From Gracilibacillus oryzae (GTDB lineage Bacteria; Bacillota; Bacilli; Bacillales; Amphibacillaceae): a stretch of DNA of 35,825 bases. The position numbers were made by a program, and so were the translations under genes. The stretch is from assembly GCF_009498735.1 (NCBI RefSeq), contig NZ_ML762426.1, forward strand, positions 163,030-198,854, read 5' to 3'. Under the pieces are notes generated by a model. The model did not search any database. It saw only the letters and a list, made by a program, of their open reading frames with translations, and was not told the DNA's origin. Positions within the stretch are counted from its first letter, which is position 1. Each line of letters starts with the position of its first letter. Below, piece by piece: positions 25,209-33,552 of this stretch.

Positions 25209-25718
25209 ATGAAAATCATCGAAACAGATAGACTATATTTAAGAGAGCTAGTTTTAGAGGACGCACTTCGATTAGCAAGTGTCCTCTCAGATCCAGAATC
25301 CATGCAATACTATCCAGCACCTTTTACTTTTTGGAAAGTTGAAAGCTGGATTAAATGGAATATAGAAAATTATGAAAAGTATAACCATGGCTTATGGGCA
25401 GTAATTTTAAAAGAGCAAGATATTTTAATTGGTGATTGCGGGATTACGATGCAGGAGATTGACGGTGAAATTGTCCCTGAAATCGGTTTTCACATAATAA
25501 AAGACTACTGGAATAAAGGGTATGCAACGGAAGCAGCAATGGCGTGTCAAAATTATGCTTTTGATGTTTTGCAATATCCTGTAGTGTATTCCTACACGAC
25601 AGTAAAGAATGTTCCCTCCCAAAAAGTAGCAGAGAAAATAGGAATGAGGAAAGTAAAGGAATTTGAAAAAAATGGAGAAAAACAGGTTGTCCAAGCAGCA
25701 CGTCTTTTACCTGGTTAA
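25209..25718 (+). CDS. GNAT acetyltransferase of the RimJ/RimL type
   Basis: 169 residues. The start KIIETDRLYLRELVLEDALR is typical of Acetyltransf_3 (RimJ/RimL-like) proteins. PEIGFHIIKDYWNKGYATEA is the CoA-binding motif (QxxGxA form as WNKGYA), and VPSQKVAEKIGMRKV is the closing motif. The substrate may be a protein N-terminus or a small amine. The ATG at 25209 has GGAG 9 nt upstream; the TTG at 25194 is not preferred. A tandem repeat array follows directly. Confidence 0.88.
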   Translation: MKIIETDRLYLRELVLEDALRLASVLSDPESMQYYPAPFTFWKVESWIKWNIENYEKYNHGLWAVILKEQDILIGDCGITMQEIDGEIVPEIGFHIIKDYWNKGYATEAAMACQNYAFDVLQYPVVYSYTTVKNVPSQKVAEKIGMRKVKEFEKNGEKQVVQAARLLPG

Positions 25719-25753
25719 TTTTTTTGTGGGAAAGACCAGCGTTGAGGATAGGA

Positions 25754-26117
25754 TAAGATAAGAAAGGTCCTTTTAATCATCAAAACGGGAGAGGCACGTG
25801 GGAGATTTGATAGGAAAAGTCTGTTTAACTATCAAAACAGGAGAACCATGAGAGAGATTTGATAGGAAAAGCCTGTTTAACTATCAAAACTAGAGAACCA
25901 TGAGAGAGATTTGATAGGAAAAGCCTGTTTAACTATCAAAACAGGAGAACCATGAGAGAGATTTGATAGGAAAAGTCTGTTTAACTATCAAAACAGGAGA
26001 ACCATGAGAGAGATTTGATAGGAAAAGATCGTTTAATTATCAAAACTAGGGACACATGAGAGAGATTTAACAGAAAAGCTCATTTGATCGTCAAAATCAT
26101 AGTGCATGAAGGAGTTG
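25754..26117. repeat. Tandem array 2, 52-bp period, 7 copies
   Basis: Copies start at 25754, 25806, 25858, 25910, 25962, 26014 and 26066, a constant 52-bp step. The five middle copies are nearly identical; the first and last are diverged. Each unit holds the arms TTTGATAG and CTATCAAA separated by 15 nt (GAAAAGTCTGTTTAA), then a purine-rich linker containing GGAGAACC and ATGAGAGAGA. The last copy loses arm pairing and its linker carries AAGGAG, the ribosome site of the next gene. The array fills the 402-bp gap between the GNAT and P-loop kinase genes; I see no separate promoter after it. Confidence 0.95.
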
Positions 26118-26120
26118 GAA

Positions 26121-26654
26121 ATGGATAGACGCAATGTTTACATTATATCTGGACCAGCAGGTGTCGGAAAATCAACGACATCTAAGGAGCTTTTGAAAAA
26201 ATTGAAAGATAGTGCCTATATTTCTGGTGATGCTGTTTCTCATATGCATATTGGCGGGAGGCAGAAGCCATGGGAAAGCAAAAAGGAAATCTCTTTAATA
26301 TGGGATAATATTTTATGTCTGACAAGGAATTTCCTCAGTTACGGGAACGATGTTGTGATAGATTATGTTACCTTTCCATCTGAAGCGAACTGGCTCTTCA
26401 AGAATATAATAGATTTAGATGTCTCTGTTCATTATGTTGTTTTGTGGACAGACAAGGAGACACTTTTAAAAAGAGATCTCATGAGAAAGAAAGAGTATCA
26501 AATGGGGGATCGGTGTCTTATATTGGTTGATGAATTTCTGGATTCTGGTTTGGATGAGAAGTTTAGATTACCTAACTGTGATAAAGAGCCTGAAGCAGTT
26601 ATTGGGGAGATCTTAAATAATGGAAAATTTCGATTGACAGAAAGTGATGAATGA
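26121..26654 (+). CDS. P-loop nucleotide kinase-like protein (AAA-type)
   Basis: 177 residues. NVYIISGPAGVGKSTTSKEL is a Walker A motif near the N-terminus. AYISGDAVSHMHIGGR follows, where AYISGD is a small-molecule-kinase-like substrate loop. YGNDVVIDYVTFP is a Walker-B-like strand, and LWTDKETLLKRDLMRKK is an arginine-rich lid. The overall plan is that of shikimate/gluconate/chloramphenicol-kinase-like enzymes, but the substrate cannot be told. AAGGAG lies 6 nt before the ATG at 26121 and within the final copy of the tandem array. The next gene starts 3 nt after the stop. Confidence 0.8.
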   Translation: MDRRNVYIISGPAGVGKSTTSKELLKKLKDSAYISGDAVSHMHIGGRQKPWESKKEISLIWDNILCLTRNFLSYGNDVVIDYVTFPSEANWLFKNIIDLDVSVHYVVLWTDKETLLKRDLMRKKEYQMGDRCLILVDEFLDSGLDEKFRLPNCDKEPEAVIGEILNNGKFRLTESDE

Positions 26655-26657
26655 AGA

Positions 26658-27044
26658 ATGGAAATGTTTAAAGATACATGGAATCCAACAAAAGCAGAGA
26701 TTAAATACTGGGCATTTAGTGATGAGCATATTCCTGATCAAGATTGGGAACTTGCGATAATCAGTTTTGAAAATTTACCCTTCATCATTTCATTGGCTGG
26801 AAATAAACATTGTAAGCAGACTCTTTTTTTTCTCAGTTGTTTATACGTATTCACCGGTGATATTGTTCGTCGAGGTATACGGGAAGAAGTAGATAGATTA
26901 GCAGGGTTACTGGAAGAAATAGGGAAAAATGCGCGCACTAAAGAACTTAAGTTATGGGTAGACCGTTCTAGATCCTTAATCCATAGCCCAGAAAACTATC
27001 ATTATGATTATTGGGGTTTGGGTTCTAAGTACATTTATCAGTAA
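26658..27044 (+). CDS. Hypothetical protein
   Basis: 128 residues, unrecognised. It is soluble-looking and probably helical, rich in Trp and Glu, with the distinctive end RSLIHSPENYHYDYWGLGSK. No signal peptide or membrane segment is evident, apart from a hydrophobic stretch around TLFFLSCLYVFTGDIVRRG. The ATG lies 3 nt after the kinase-like gene stop, with only a weak ribosome site (ATGAAGA), so translation probably depends on coupling. Its place next to the kinase suggests a related role, but I cannot assign one. Confidence 0.6.
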   Translation: MEMFKDTWNPTKAEIKYWAFSDEHIPDQDWELAIISFENLPFIISLAGNKHCKQTLFFLSCLYVFTGDIVRRGIREEVDRLAGLLEEIGKNARTKELKLWVDRSRSLIHSPENYHYDYWGLGSKYIYQ

Positions 27045-27091
27045 CCACCATTCATAATGCTCAACCAATAAAACTACAGGAAGTGTAAGCA

Positions 27092-27901
27092 ATGACCTCT
27101 TTCGTAAATAAAAAACTAGCCAATATGATCGAAAAATCAGAAATAGATGCCCTGACATCAAGACTTTCGGCAATTCAAAAGTTATCCGGAAATCCGATGA
27201 AGGTAGAAATCGAAACATTTGGTAATGCCACCGCTTTTTCCGTAAAAAACATCCCTGGTCCATCCTATAATACGGTGAAAGGATTAGAAGCTTGTGATGA
27301 ACCTTTTTTAAAGCAAATTATTGAATTTTACAAACAAAAAGATATCCCGGTCAGATTTGAATTAACCCCTGCTAATACATCTCCAGAATTATTTACATCA
27401 TTACATCAATCAGGTTATTACCAAGTCGATTTTCACACATCGTTATATAAGGAAATAGATAATGAGATGGAAAAAGGAGATAATTCAACTATTTCCATTC
27501 AGGAATTAAGAGAACAGGAGTTTGATATTTTTGCGGATGTTTATACACAAGGATTTCACATGCCAGCCTTTTTGAAAAATAGTATTGCACAAAATAATCA
27601 AATACTCTACAACAGTGAAAGCTGGACATTTTATCTTGCTAGTATCAACAATGAACCAGCAGGAATTGGAGTTTTATTTAAACAAAATAATGTAGCTAAC
27701 CTTGCAGCAGCTGCAACGTTGCCAGCCTATAGAAATAAAGGAATTCAAAGTGCTTTAATTGGCATGCGGATTCATCAAGCATTTATGGAGAATTGCAAAT
27801 TAATCACAGGACAGGCGAAGTTTGGTTCTGTCAGTCAAAACAATATGGAAAGAGCTGGTATGCGAATTGCTTATACCAAGGCGATATGGGAGAAACGTTG
27901 A
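27092..27901 (+). CDS. GNAT-family acetyltransferase, two-part
   Basis: 269 residues. The C-terminal half is the GNAT catalytic domain: LAAAATLPAYRNKGIQSALI is the CoA motif (RNKGIQ), preceded by WTFYLASINNEPAGIGVLF. The N-terminal half (FVNKKLANMIEKSEID, then FYKQKDIPVRFELTPANTSP and SGYYQVDFHTSLYKE) resembles the degenerate first GNAT lobe of Bacillus two-lobed acetyltransferases. The substrate is unknown. CAGGAAG lies upstream of the ATG. It precedes the small membrane protein by 13 nt. Confidence 0.82.
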   Translation: MTSFVNKKLANMIEKSEIDALTSRLSAIQKLSGNPMKVEIETFGNATAFSVKNIPGPSYNTVKGLEACDEPFLKQIIEFYKQKDIPVRFELTPANTSPELFTSLHQSGYYQVDFHTSLYKEIDNEMEKGDNSTISIQELREQEFDIFADVYTQGFHMPAFLKNSIAQNNQILYNSESWTFYLASINNEPAGIGVLFKQNNVANLAAAATLPAYRNKGIQSALIGMRIHQAFMENCKLITGQAKFGSVSQNNMERAGMRIAYTKAIWEKR

Positions 27902-27914
27902 GAAGGAGGGTTCG

Positions 27915-28160
27915 ATGTATATTCTATTATCCATTATTTTGTGCTCTGTTCTAGGATATGTCCTGTTAATGCTGGGACCAATATTTGGCGGCATTATTGC
28001 ATTCGGCATTGTGGCAGGATGTTTATTTCGGGGGATATATTTGCTGAATCAGATTAATACAAAATTATCTGCATCTGAGGAAGAGGTAAAAGAGCATGTG
28101 AATCCTTTGGATAGTGCGAGCAGTTATAAAAAGTACAGAGAAGAAAGAGATGCTGAGTAA
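27915..28160 (+). CDS. Small membrane protein
   Basis: 81 residues. Two hydrophobic segments (YILLSIILCSVLGYVLLMLG and IFGGIIAFGIVAGCLFRGIY) are followed by a polar tail with EEEVKEHVNPLDSASSYKKY. I recognise no family. AAGGAGGG lies 4 nt before the ATG at 27915; the longer frame from 27822 lies inside the GNAT gene and is rejected. It probably shares a transcript with the GNAT gene upstream and PhzF downstream. Confidence 0.65.
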   Translation: MYILLSIILCSVLGYVLLMLGPIFGGIIAFGIVAGCLFRGIYLLNQINTKLSASEEEVKEHVNPLDSASSYKKYREERDAE

Positions 28161-28191
28161 TTTATAGACAGAGTAAAGGGAGGGTGTGGAT

Positions 28192-29079
28192 TTGAAGAGA
28201 GTAAAGGTTTTTCATTATGATGCATTTAGCAGGGAACCAAATAAGGGGAATCCTGCTGGGGTTGTTTTGAATGGTGATCAATTAACGGAAGCGGAAATGC
28301 AGGAAGTTGCGTTACAAGTAGGCTTTAATGAGACTGCCTTTGTTGTTCCATCCGAATTGGCAGATATTAGAATACGCTTTTTCACACCAGGCCATGAAAT
28401 GAACCTGTGTGGACATGCAACGATGGCAACTGTTTACGCACTGAAGAGCAGAGGCTTGCTGGATGGTAAAGAACAGATCACCCTTGAAACAAGGGCGGGG
28501 ATTTTACCAGTAACAATCAAAAATACTGAAGATGATATTAAGATTACGATGAAACAAGCTTCTCCTCAATTTAAAGAATTCAATGGTTCAAAAGGTGAGT
28601 TGGCGAAAACAATCGGCTTGGAGGAAAAAGACATTGATCATACTTTGCCGATCCTCTATGGAAGTACAGGAACCTGGACCTTATTAGTACCAATCAAAGA
28701 GCTGAGTTCTTTTGACAGGATGAATCCGAACAATAAAGAATTCCCTCACATTTTAACAGAAATGCCGAAAGCATCCGTTCATCCTTTCTGTTTGGAGACC
28801 TATGATCACAATGCTGACATGCATGCAAGGCATTTTTCTTCACCATATTCAGGTACGATTGAGGATGCGGTTACTGGGACTGCATCTGGTGTAATGGGAG
28901 CATATTTTGCCAAATTTCTCAATAATGACGGTCAGGAATCTGTTCATTTGATTGTGGAGCAAGGGCAGGAGATAGGAAAAGCTGGAAAAGTTTTTGTTAA
29001 TGTTTCACAGAAAATGGATGTGGAAATTACAGGCGAGGCTGTTCATGTTCGGGATTTTGAGATATTGCTGGATTCGTAA
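28192..29079 (+). CDS. PhzF-family isomerase
   Basis: About 295 residues. [20 protein letters not shown] is the PhzF N-terminal motif, with the catalytic Glu in [32 protein letters not shown] and [18 protein letters not shown] are also diagnostic. PhzF enzymes have a diaminopimelate-epimerase fold and catalyse proton-shift isomerisations; outside phenazine clusters their substrates are mostly unknown, and there are no phenazine genes here. The TTG at 28192 has AAAGGGAGG 8 nt upstream; the GTG at 28186 is only 2 nt from that site, so TTG is preferred. Confidence 0.92.
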   Translation: MKRVKVFHYDAFSREPNKGNPAGVVLNGDQLTEAEMQEVALQVGFNETAFVVPSELADIRIRFFTPGHEMNLCGHATMATVYALKSRGLLDGKEQITLETRAGILPVTIKNTEDDIKITMKQASPQFKEFNGSKGELAKTIGLEEKDIDHTLPILYGSTGTWTLLVPIKELSSFDRMNPNNKEFPHILTEMPKASVHPFCLETYDHNADMHARHFSSPYSGTIEDAVTGTASGVMGAYFAKFLNNDGQESVHLIVEQGQEIGKAGKVFVNVSQKMDVEITGEAVHVRDFEILLDS

Positions 29080-29102
29080 AAATAAAAAGGAGGCGGCATG
29101 TT

Positions 29103-29294
29103 ATGGAGATTGGAAGTGCCAATGTTGTTATTCCAATATTCTTCTTTGCACTTATTATTTTGAGTGCCGTGTTTTTTACGCTGTTGATTCGATGGCTGCT
29201 TATCAGTTCTTCTGCAAGCAGAAATCAATCAGCACAAATGGAAGCGAAATTGGACAGAATTATTGAATTGCTTGAGGAAGATAAGAATAGATGA
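29103..29294 (+). CDS. DUF4083-type small membrane protein
   Basis: 63 residues. One membrane helix (VVIPIFFFALIILSAVFFTL) is followed by a short basic turn and a C-terminal coiled-coil segment (QMEAKLDRIIELLEEDK). The ending LDRIIELLE is characteristic of the DUF4083 family of Bacillaceae. The role is unknown. AAGGAGGCGG precedes the ATG. A long repeat array starts almost directly after the stop. Confidence 0.75.
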   Translation: MEIGSANVVIPIFFFALIILSAVFFTLLIRWLLISSSASRNQSAQMEAKLDRIIELLEEDKNR

Positions 29295-29307
29295 CAATTT
29301 TGATAGA

Positions 29308-29815
29308 TGTAAGTTGATTGAAATTCATCATGAATTCAAAACAGGAGCATTCCTGTCAAGTTATGCAGTCAAGAAGCAGTCATAACGTCAAAACAGAATA
29401 GCAAGTGGAGAGTTATGCAGTCAAGAAGCAGTCATACCATCAAAACCGAAGAGCAAGTGGAGAGTTATGCAGTCAAGAAACAGTCATAACATCAAAACCG
29501 AAGAACAAGTGGAGAGTTATGCAGTCAAGAAGCATTCATACCATCAAAACCGAAGAGCAAGTGGAGAGTTATGCAGTCAAGAAGCAGTCATAGCATCAAA
29601 ACCGAAGAGCAGGTGAAGAGTTATGCAGTCAAGAAGCAGTCATAGCATCAAAACCGAAGAGCAGGTGAAGAGTTATGCAGTCAAGAAGCATTCATACCAT
29701 CAAAACCGAAGAGCAAGTGGAAAGTTATGCAGTTAAGAAGCAGTCATACCATCAAAACCGAAGAGCAAGTGGAAAGTTATGCAGTCAAGAAGCAGTCATA
29801 CCATCAATTATTTGT
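29308..29815. repeat. Tandem array 3, 52-bp period, 9 good copies plus 1 degenerate
   Basis: GTTATGCAGTCAAGAA recurs at 29360, 29412, 29464, 29516, 29568, 29620, 29672, 29724 (one change) and 29776, always 52 bp apart. A diverged copy at 29308 precedes them. Each unit has GTTATG, 15 nt, CATAAC (CATACC or CATAGC in most copies), then ATCAAAACCGAAGAGC and a purine-rich linker (AAGTGGAGA). The ATCAAAAC block is shared with the array at 25754. An open frame of 62 codons across the array (29405-29593) is repeat-derived. The array and the metG T-box together fill the 865-bp gap from 29295 to 30159. Confidence 0.95.
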
Positions 29816-29831
29816 GAGTGAGAAATTAGAT

Positions 29832-29861
29832 GTTGACTTAAATTTAGCAAAATGCAATAAT
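29832..29861 (+). promoter_or_regulatory. Possible promoter of the metG leader
   Basis: TTGACT at 29832-29837 is a good -35. AATAAT at 29856-29861 is a fair -10 at 18 nt. It lies between the end of the repeat array and the T-box leader. Confidence 0.4.
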
Positions 29862-29869
29862 TAGTTAAT

Positions 29870-30137
29870 TCTATAACGTTAAACAAAAGCAATGATGGGA
29901 AGAGTGAAAGGAAGCATTGAATAGTTGATTGAATATGGTCTCAGAGCTTCACGGCTGAACTTTTGAAAGTAAGGCTGTGACGAGATTTGGCACTCGTTAT
30001 AAATGTCAGGGTATAAGAACATGAAAATGGTTCCGTACTTTTAGAGGCTGATTATGTGAGTAATTAGTGAAATAAGGTGGTAACACGGGTATAACCTCGT
30101 CCTTAGACAATTTTGTCTTTGGGCGGGGTTTTTTGTA
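29870..30137 (+). promoter_or_regulatory. T-box leader of metG (probable specifier AUG, Met)
   Basis: The T-box sequence AAGGTGGTAACACGG lies at 30074-30088; it is a variant of the more usual GGTACCGCG. A terminator follows, with arms CCTCGTCC and GGGCGGGG, inner pairing TAGAC/GTCTT and six T. GAAC-ATG-A at 30018-30025 matches the specifier context seen in the argS leader (GAAC-CGC-A) and gives the methionine codon AUG. Stem I base pairing is less clear than in the argS leader. Confidence 0.82.
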
Positions 30138-30159
30138 TTTAAATAAAGGAGGATTCTCA

Positions 30160-31800
30160 ATGAATGTATTAATTGGAGGAGCATGGCCATATGCCAATGG
30201 ATCGCTGCATTTAGGACACATAGCAAGTTTATTGCCAGGCGATATTTTGGCTCGATATTATCGTTTGAAAGGGGAGAATGTGCTGTATGTCTCAGGGAGT
30301 GATTGCAACGGGACACCCATTACAATCAGAGCAAGGCAAGAAGGGTGTACGGCTAAAGCAATTGCTGATCGATACCATCAGGAGTTTCGAGAGTGTTTTG
30401 AAAAGCTTGGTTTCACTTATGATTACTACACACGGACAGACTCAGAACATCATCATAAGATTGTTCAAAAGATCTTCTTAGAATTACTGGATAATAAAAA
30501 AGTCTATAAAAAAGAAATGGAGCAAGCTTTTTGTGGTACATGTGATCAATTTTTACCTGACCGATTCGTTGAGGGAAAATGTCCGAACTGTGGCAAAGAT
30601 GCAAGAGGTGATCAATGCGATCATTGTTCCAAAATATTAGATCCGCTGGAACTGCTGAAAAAGATATGTAAGCTATGTGGCGAATCCCCGACAACAAGAG
30701 CTACTGAACACTTTTATTTTCAATTAAGTGCATTTCAGGCTCAATTAGAATCATACGTCAGATCTGTCAGCGAAAAAGGATTATGGCGTGATAATGCGAT
30801 TAAGTTAACAGAACGATACTTAAAGGAGGGATTGCATGATCGTGCAGTTTCAAGAGATTTACCAATTGGGGTTCCTGTCCCTGTAAAGGGGTATGAGGAT
30901 AAGAAGATTTATGTCTGGATGGAAGCAGTTTCCGGTTATTATTCTGCCAGCAAAAAGTGGGCGGAAGAGAATAATGAAGATGATTCGGCTTTCTGGAGAG
31001 AGGATACAATGTCTTATTATATTCACGGGAAAGACAATATTCCATTTCATTCGATCATTTGGCCTTCCATTTTATTAGGGATAAATAATCATAGCCTACC
31101 TTCTCAGATTGTTTCAAATGAGTATTTAACTGTAGAGGGGCGAAAACTCTCCACAAGTAAAAATTGGGCCGTCTGGATTCCGGATTTAGTCGATCATTAT
31201 CACCCAGATTCCATTCGTTACTTTTTAACCATTAATGCTCCAGAGAATCGGGATACTGATTTTTCCTGGAGAGAATTTGTATACAGTCATAACAGCGAAT
31301 TATTAGGGGCATATGGTAATTTCGTTAACAGAACGTTGAAGTTTATTGAAAAATCATTTGCTGGTGTGATACCAAATGGCAAAATCGATGAGCAGATTGA
31401 GGTAAAAGTTAAGACACTGTATTCTGAGGCAGGGGTACTGATAGAAGAAGCACATTTTAAGCAAGCATTGGAAAAGTTATTCGAATTTGTGAGAAGTGCC
31501 AATAAATATTTTGATGTGAAACAACCATGGGTTCAAGTTAAGGAATCTCCTGAAGAATGTAAAGCTACTTTAGCGACATGTGTCTATATTATTGCAAATC
31601 TTGCTCAATTGTTAAGTCCATTCCTGCCTTTTTCAAGTGATTGTGTAAGAGAGTTTTTAGCCATACAAGAGTTAGAATGGGAGCCAATTGAGGTGAATTC
31701 AATAACAATAAATGATGTTCAGCCATTGTTTGAGAGACTGGATGTTTCTGTTATTGACTTGGAGGTTAGAAAGTTAAGAGAACAATCCAGCATCCAATAA
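30160..31800 (+). CDS. metG: Methionyl-tRNA synthetase, four-zinc-knuckle (second) type
   Basis: 546 residues, class I synthetase. The HIGH motif is [11 protein letters not shown] and the KMSKS-type loop is [13 protein letters not shown]. The insertion near residues 125-180 has four CxxC pairs: CGTC, CPNC, CDHC and CKLC. This is the type with two zinc sites, unlike the single-knuckle B. subtilis MetS. It also lacks the C-terminal tRNA-binding (EMAP-like) domain. Such a form, often called MetRS2, occurs as an accessory enzyme in some Gram-positives and can tolerate inhibitors of the standard enzyme. The ATG at 30160 has AAAGGAGG upstream; the ATG at 30133 precedes the ribosome site and is rejected. 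Confidence 0.94.
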   Translation: MNVLIGGAWPYANGSLHLGHIASLLPGDILARYYRLKGENVLYVSGSDCNGTPITIRARQEGCTAKAIADRYHQEFRECFEKLGFTYDYYTRTDSEHHHKIVQKIFLELLDNKKVYKKEMEQAFCGTCDQFLPDRFVEGKCPNCGKDARGDQCDHCSKILDPLELLKKICKLCGESPTTRATEHFYFQLSAFQAQLESYVRSVSEKGLWRDNAIKLTERYLKEGLHDRAVSRDLPIGVPVPVKGYEDKKIYVWMEAVSGYYSASKKWAEENNEDDSAFWREDTMSYYIHGKDNIPFHSIIWPSILLGINNHSLPSQIVSNEYLTVEGRKLSTSKNWAVWIPDLVDHYHPDSIRYFLTINAPENRDTDFSWREFVYSHNSELLGAYGNFVNRTLKFIEKSFAGVIPNGKIDEQIEVKVKTLYSEAGVLIEEAHFKQALEKLFEFVRSANKYFDVKQPWVQVKESPEECKATLATCVYIIANLAQLLSPFLPFSSDCVREFLAIQELEWEPIEVNSITINDVQPLFERLDVSVIDLEVRKLREQSSIQ

Positions 31801-31854
31801 CTTTACAATTTTAAACAGCTAGGAAATCATACCTGTCAATGAATTGAATTTATA

Positions 31855-31885
31855 TTGACTATAGAGTTAACTCCAATGTTATAGT
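31855..31885 (+). promoter_or_regulatory. MerR-type promoter and operator
   Basis: TTGACT at 31855-31860 and TATAGT at 31880-31885 are spaced 19 nt, the over-long spacer typical of MerR-controlled promoters. The perfect palindrome GAGTTAACTC (31864-31873) sits in the spacer. It lies 19 nt before the merR-type gene, implying autoregulation. Confidence 0.72.
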
Positions 31886-31903
31886 TGCTTTGAGGTGAGG
31901 AAA

Positions 31904-32332
31904 ATGCAAATAAAAGATTTTGCAAAGGAATATCACATCCAGACAGATACGATCCGATATTATGAGAAAGAAGGCTTATTGAAACCTTCAAGAAAAGAGA
32001 ATGGATATCGTCACTATGATGAGAACTGTGAAAAACAGATTCAGTTTATTATTGCATTAAAACAAATAGGATTCACATTAAAAGAAATTAAGCAGCTGCT
32101 CATAATGGAAAGTAAACCAATCTCCATGGAATGTAATGTTTTAACAGTAGACTTTCTTGATCAGAAATTAGAGGAACTTGAGCAGAAAATTCAGTTTTAC
32201 CAGCAAGCAGTCAAAACACTGCAGCAAGTTAAAGACATGATAAATGATGGAAAATTTGAAGAAAATAAAGGACAGGTAGAGCATATGATGCTGCAGCTAT
32301 TTGAAAAAAGCCTGGAGAGGAATAAAACATGA
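31904..32332 (+). CDS. MerR-family transcription regulator
   Basis: 142 residues. The winged helix-turn-helix MQIKDFAKEYHIQTDTIRYY is followed by EKEGLLKPSRKENGYRHYD and FIIALKQIGFTLKEIKQLL. A long coiled-coil dimer helix is then seen (FLDQKLEELEQKIQFYQQAV). No pair of metal-binding cysteines is seen in the tail, which argues for a small-molecule or stress sensor of the NmlR/AdhR-like kind over a metal sensor. I take the ATG at 31904; GAGGTG lies 6 nt upstream. The stop overlaps the DUF4260 start (ATGA), so that gene is the likely target together with merR itself. Confidence 0.9.
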   Translation: MQIKDFAKEYHIQTDTIRYYEKEGLLKPSRKENGYRHYDENCEKQIQFIIALKQIGFTLKEIKQLLIMESKPISMECNVLTVDFLDQKLEELEQKIQFYQQAVKTLQQVKDMINDGKFEENKGQVEHMMLQLFEKSLERNKT

Positions 32333-32679
32333 AGGCTCAGTACTTGATACGATTGGAAAATGGATTAGCATTCGCAGCTTGTTTCTTTTTATACGTGAAC
32401 CTGAATTTTTCGATATGGGTTTTCTTCCTTTTTTTACTGGTTCCTGATCTTAGCATGCTAGGTTATTTATTCAATCATAAAGCAGGCGCAATTATCTATA
32501 ATTTGGGGCACAGCTTTATTATCCCTATTTTTATTGGGTTCAGTTATTGGTATTTTTCAAAAGATTATTTATTAATGATCTCCTTAATCTGGCTTGCTCA
32601 TATATTTATGGATCGACTCTTTGGGTTTGGTTTGAAATATAACCACTCTTTCAAAATCACGCATATACAAAAAATATAA
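32329..32679 (+). CDS. DUF4260 family membrane protein
   Basis: 116 residues with about four membrane segments: LAFAACFFLYVNLNFSIWVF; FLLVPDLSMLGYLF; IIYNLGHSFIIPIFIGFSYW; LLMISLIWLAHIFMDRL. The motifs VPDLSMLGY, YNLGHS and FGFGLKYNHSFKITH are typical of DUF4260. The function is unknown. It overlaps the merR gene by 4 nt, so it is likely induced by the same ligand. In the C-terminus the usual THLG reads THIQ. Confidence 0.88.
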   Translation: MKAQYLIRLENGLAFAACFFLYVNLNFSIWVFFLFLLVPDLSMLGYLFNHKAGAIIYNLGHSFIIPIFIGFSYWYFSKDYLLMISLIWLAHIFMDRLFGFGLKYNHSFKITHIQKI

Positions 32680-32715
32680 CCAAGGAAAGAGAAAAAACGA
32701 CTCTTTCCTTGGTAC
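32679..32715. terminator. Bidirectional terminator between DUF4260 and methyltransferase genes
   Basis: ACCAAGGAAAGAG and CTCTTTCCTTGGT form a perfect 13-bp stem around AAAAAACGA. T-rich tracts lie on both sides (a run of six T in CTTATTTTTTAC on the plus side, and A-rich AAAAAATATA on the other). Confidence 0.85.
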
Positions 32716-33522
32716 TTATTTTTTACATCCACTAACAGCTAATAAATACATCTCCATTGACTCAGCAGAGGTATTGATCCAGTCTCGATATTCTTCAACG
32801 GCACCAGCTCGTTCTGTTTCTGTGATATAACCGTCAGCAACTAATTGATGTCCTCTCGAATCAGCAACTTCCGCCCAAATAGAAACTCTCTGCTTGAAAT
32901 CATGATCACTTTTCGTTACTGTTTCATGCTGGACTGACGTTTCTATATTTGTCAGTCCGTTTGCTGAAAACATGTCAGCTAAATGATCAGCAATACGATT
33001 ATCCATCCCGGCATCAGACCTCCATTTGAGAAATGCCTTGTAGAAATACTGCATGCTTTCGGGCGGATCAGGACTCCATTTAATTTTTTCATGATTATAA
33101 TCAAGAACTACGATACAGCCATCTGTTTTTGTTGCCTGGATCAATTTATTAAGCGCTTTTTCAGGAGAGGTAAGCCATTGTAAGACTCTTGAAGCAGTGA
33201 CGACGTCGAATTGATTGTGATAATCAAGCTGATAAATATCTTTTGCGGCAAATGATAGATTGCTAAGTTCAGCATGTTTTTTGGCTGCTGAATCAATAAA
33301 TTGTTTATTCTCATCAATACCGACAACTTCTCCTGGTGCAACTGTTTGAGTAATATCTGCTGTAATCGCACCAGTTCCACAGCCGATATCAAGAACACTT
33401 ATCCCTGTTTGCAAAAAGTCTGTTAATCGTTGATGAGAGCGCTGCAGTGATCGACGTCCAATAATGGATGTTGTCCCTTCAGGCATCTGGGCACGATTAC
33501 GAGCGATTTTTTCATTTTGCAT
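32716..33522 (-). CDS. Class I SAM-dependent methyltransferase under T-box control
   Basis: 268 residues. SVLDIGCGTGAITADI is motif I. VVGIDENKQFIDSA, FDVVTASRVLQWLTSPEKAL and GCIVVLDYNHEKIKW complete the Rossmann fold. The C-terminal part (YFYKAFLKWRSDAGMDNRIA, then DWINTSAESMEMYLLAVSG) is close to the arrangement in small-molecule methyltransferases of the UbiE/trans-aconitate group. The substrate is unknown. AAGGTGG lies 9 nt before the ATG. A strong promoter and a T-box leader precede it, which is unusual for a methyltransferase and suggests that its substrate or product is linked to an amino acid. Confidence 0.87.
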   Translation of the reverse strand: MQNEKIARNRAQMPEGTTSIIGRRSLQRSHQRLTDFLQTGISVLDIGCGTGAITADITQTVAPGEVVGIDENKQFIDSAAKKHAELSNLSFAAKDIYQLDYHNQFDVVTASRVLQWLTSPEKALNKLIQATKTDGCIVVLDYNHEKIKWSPDPPESMQYFYKAFLKWRSDAGMDNRIADHLADMFSANGLTNIETSVQHETVTKSDHDFKQRVSIWAEVADSRGHQLVADGYITETERAGAVEEYRDWINTSAESMEMYLLAVSGCKK

Positions 33523-33552
33523 ATTAATGCACCACCTTATTAATTTTATAAA

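Noticed and set aside
25754-26117. Repeat array as a CRISPR locus
   Set aside because: The whole 52-bp unit is repeated, including the parts between the arms. There are no unique spacers and no cas genes in the window.
28192-29079. PhzF as part of a phenazine cluster
   Set aside because: The neighbours are a small membrane protein and a GNAT gene. No other phenazine gene is present, and PhzF-type proteins are widespread.
29405-29593. A 62-codon open frame across array 3
   Set aside because: It is made entirely of repeat units read in successive frames, with no ribosome site.
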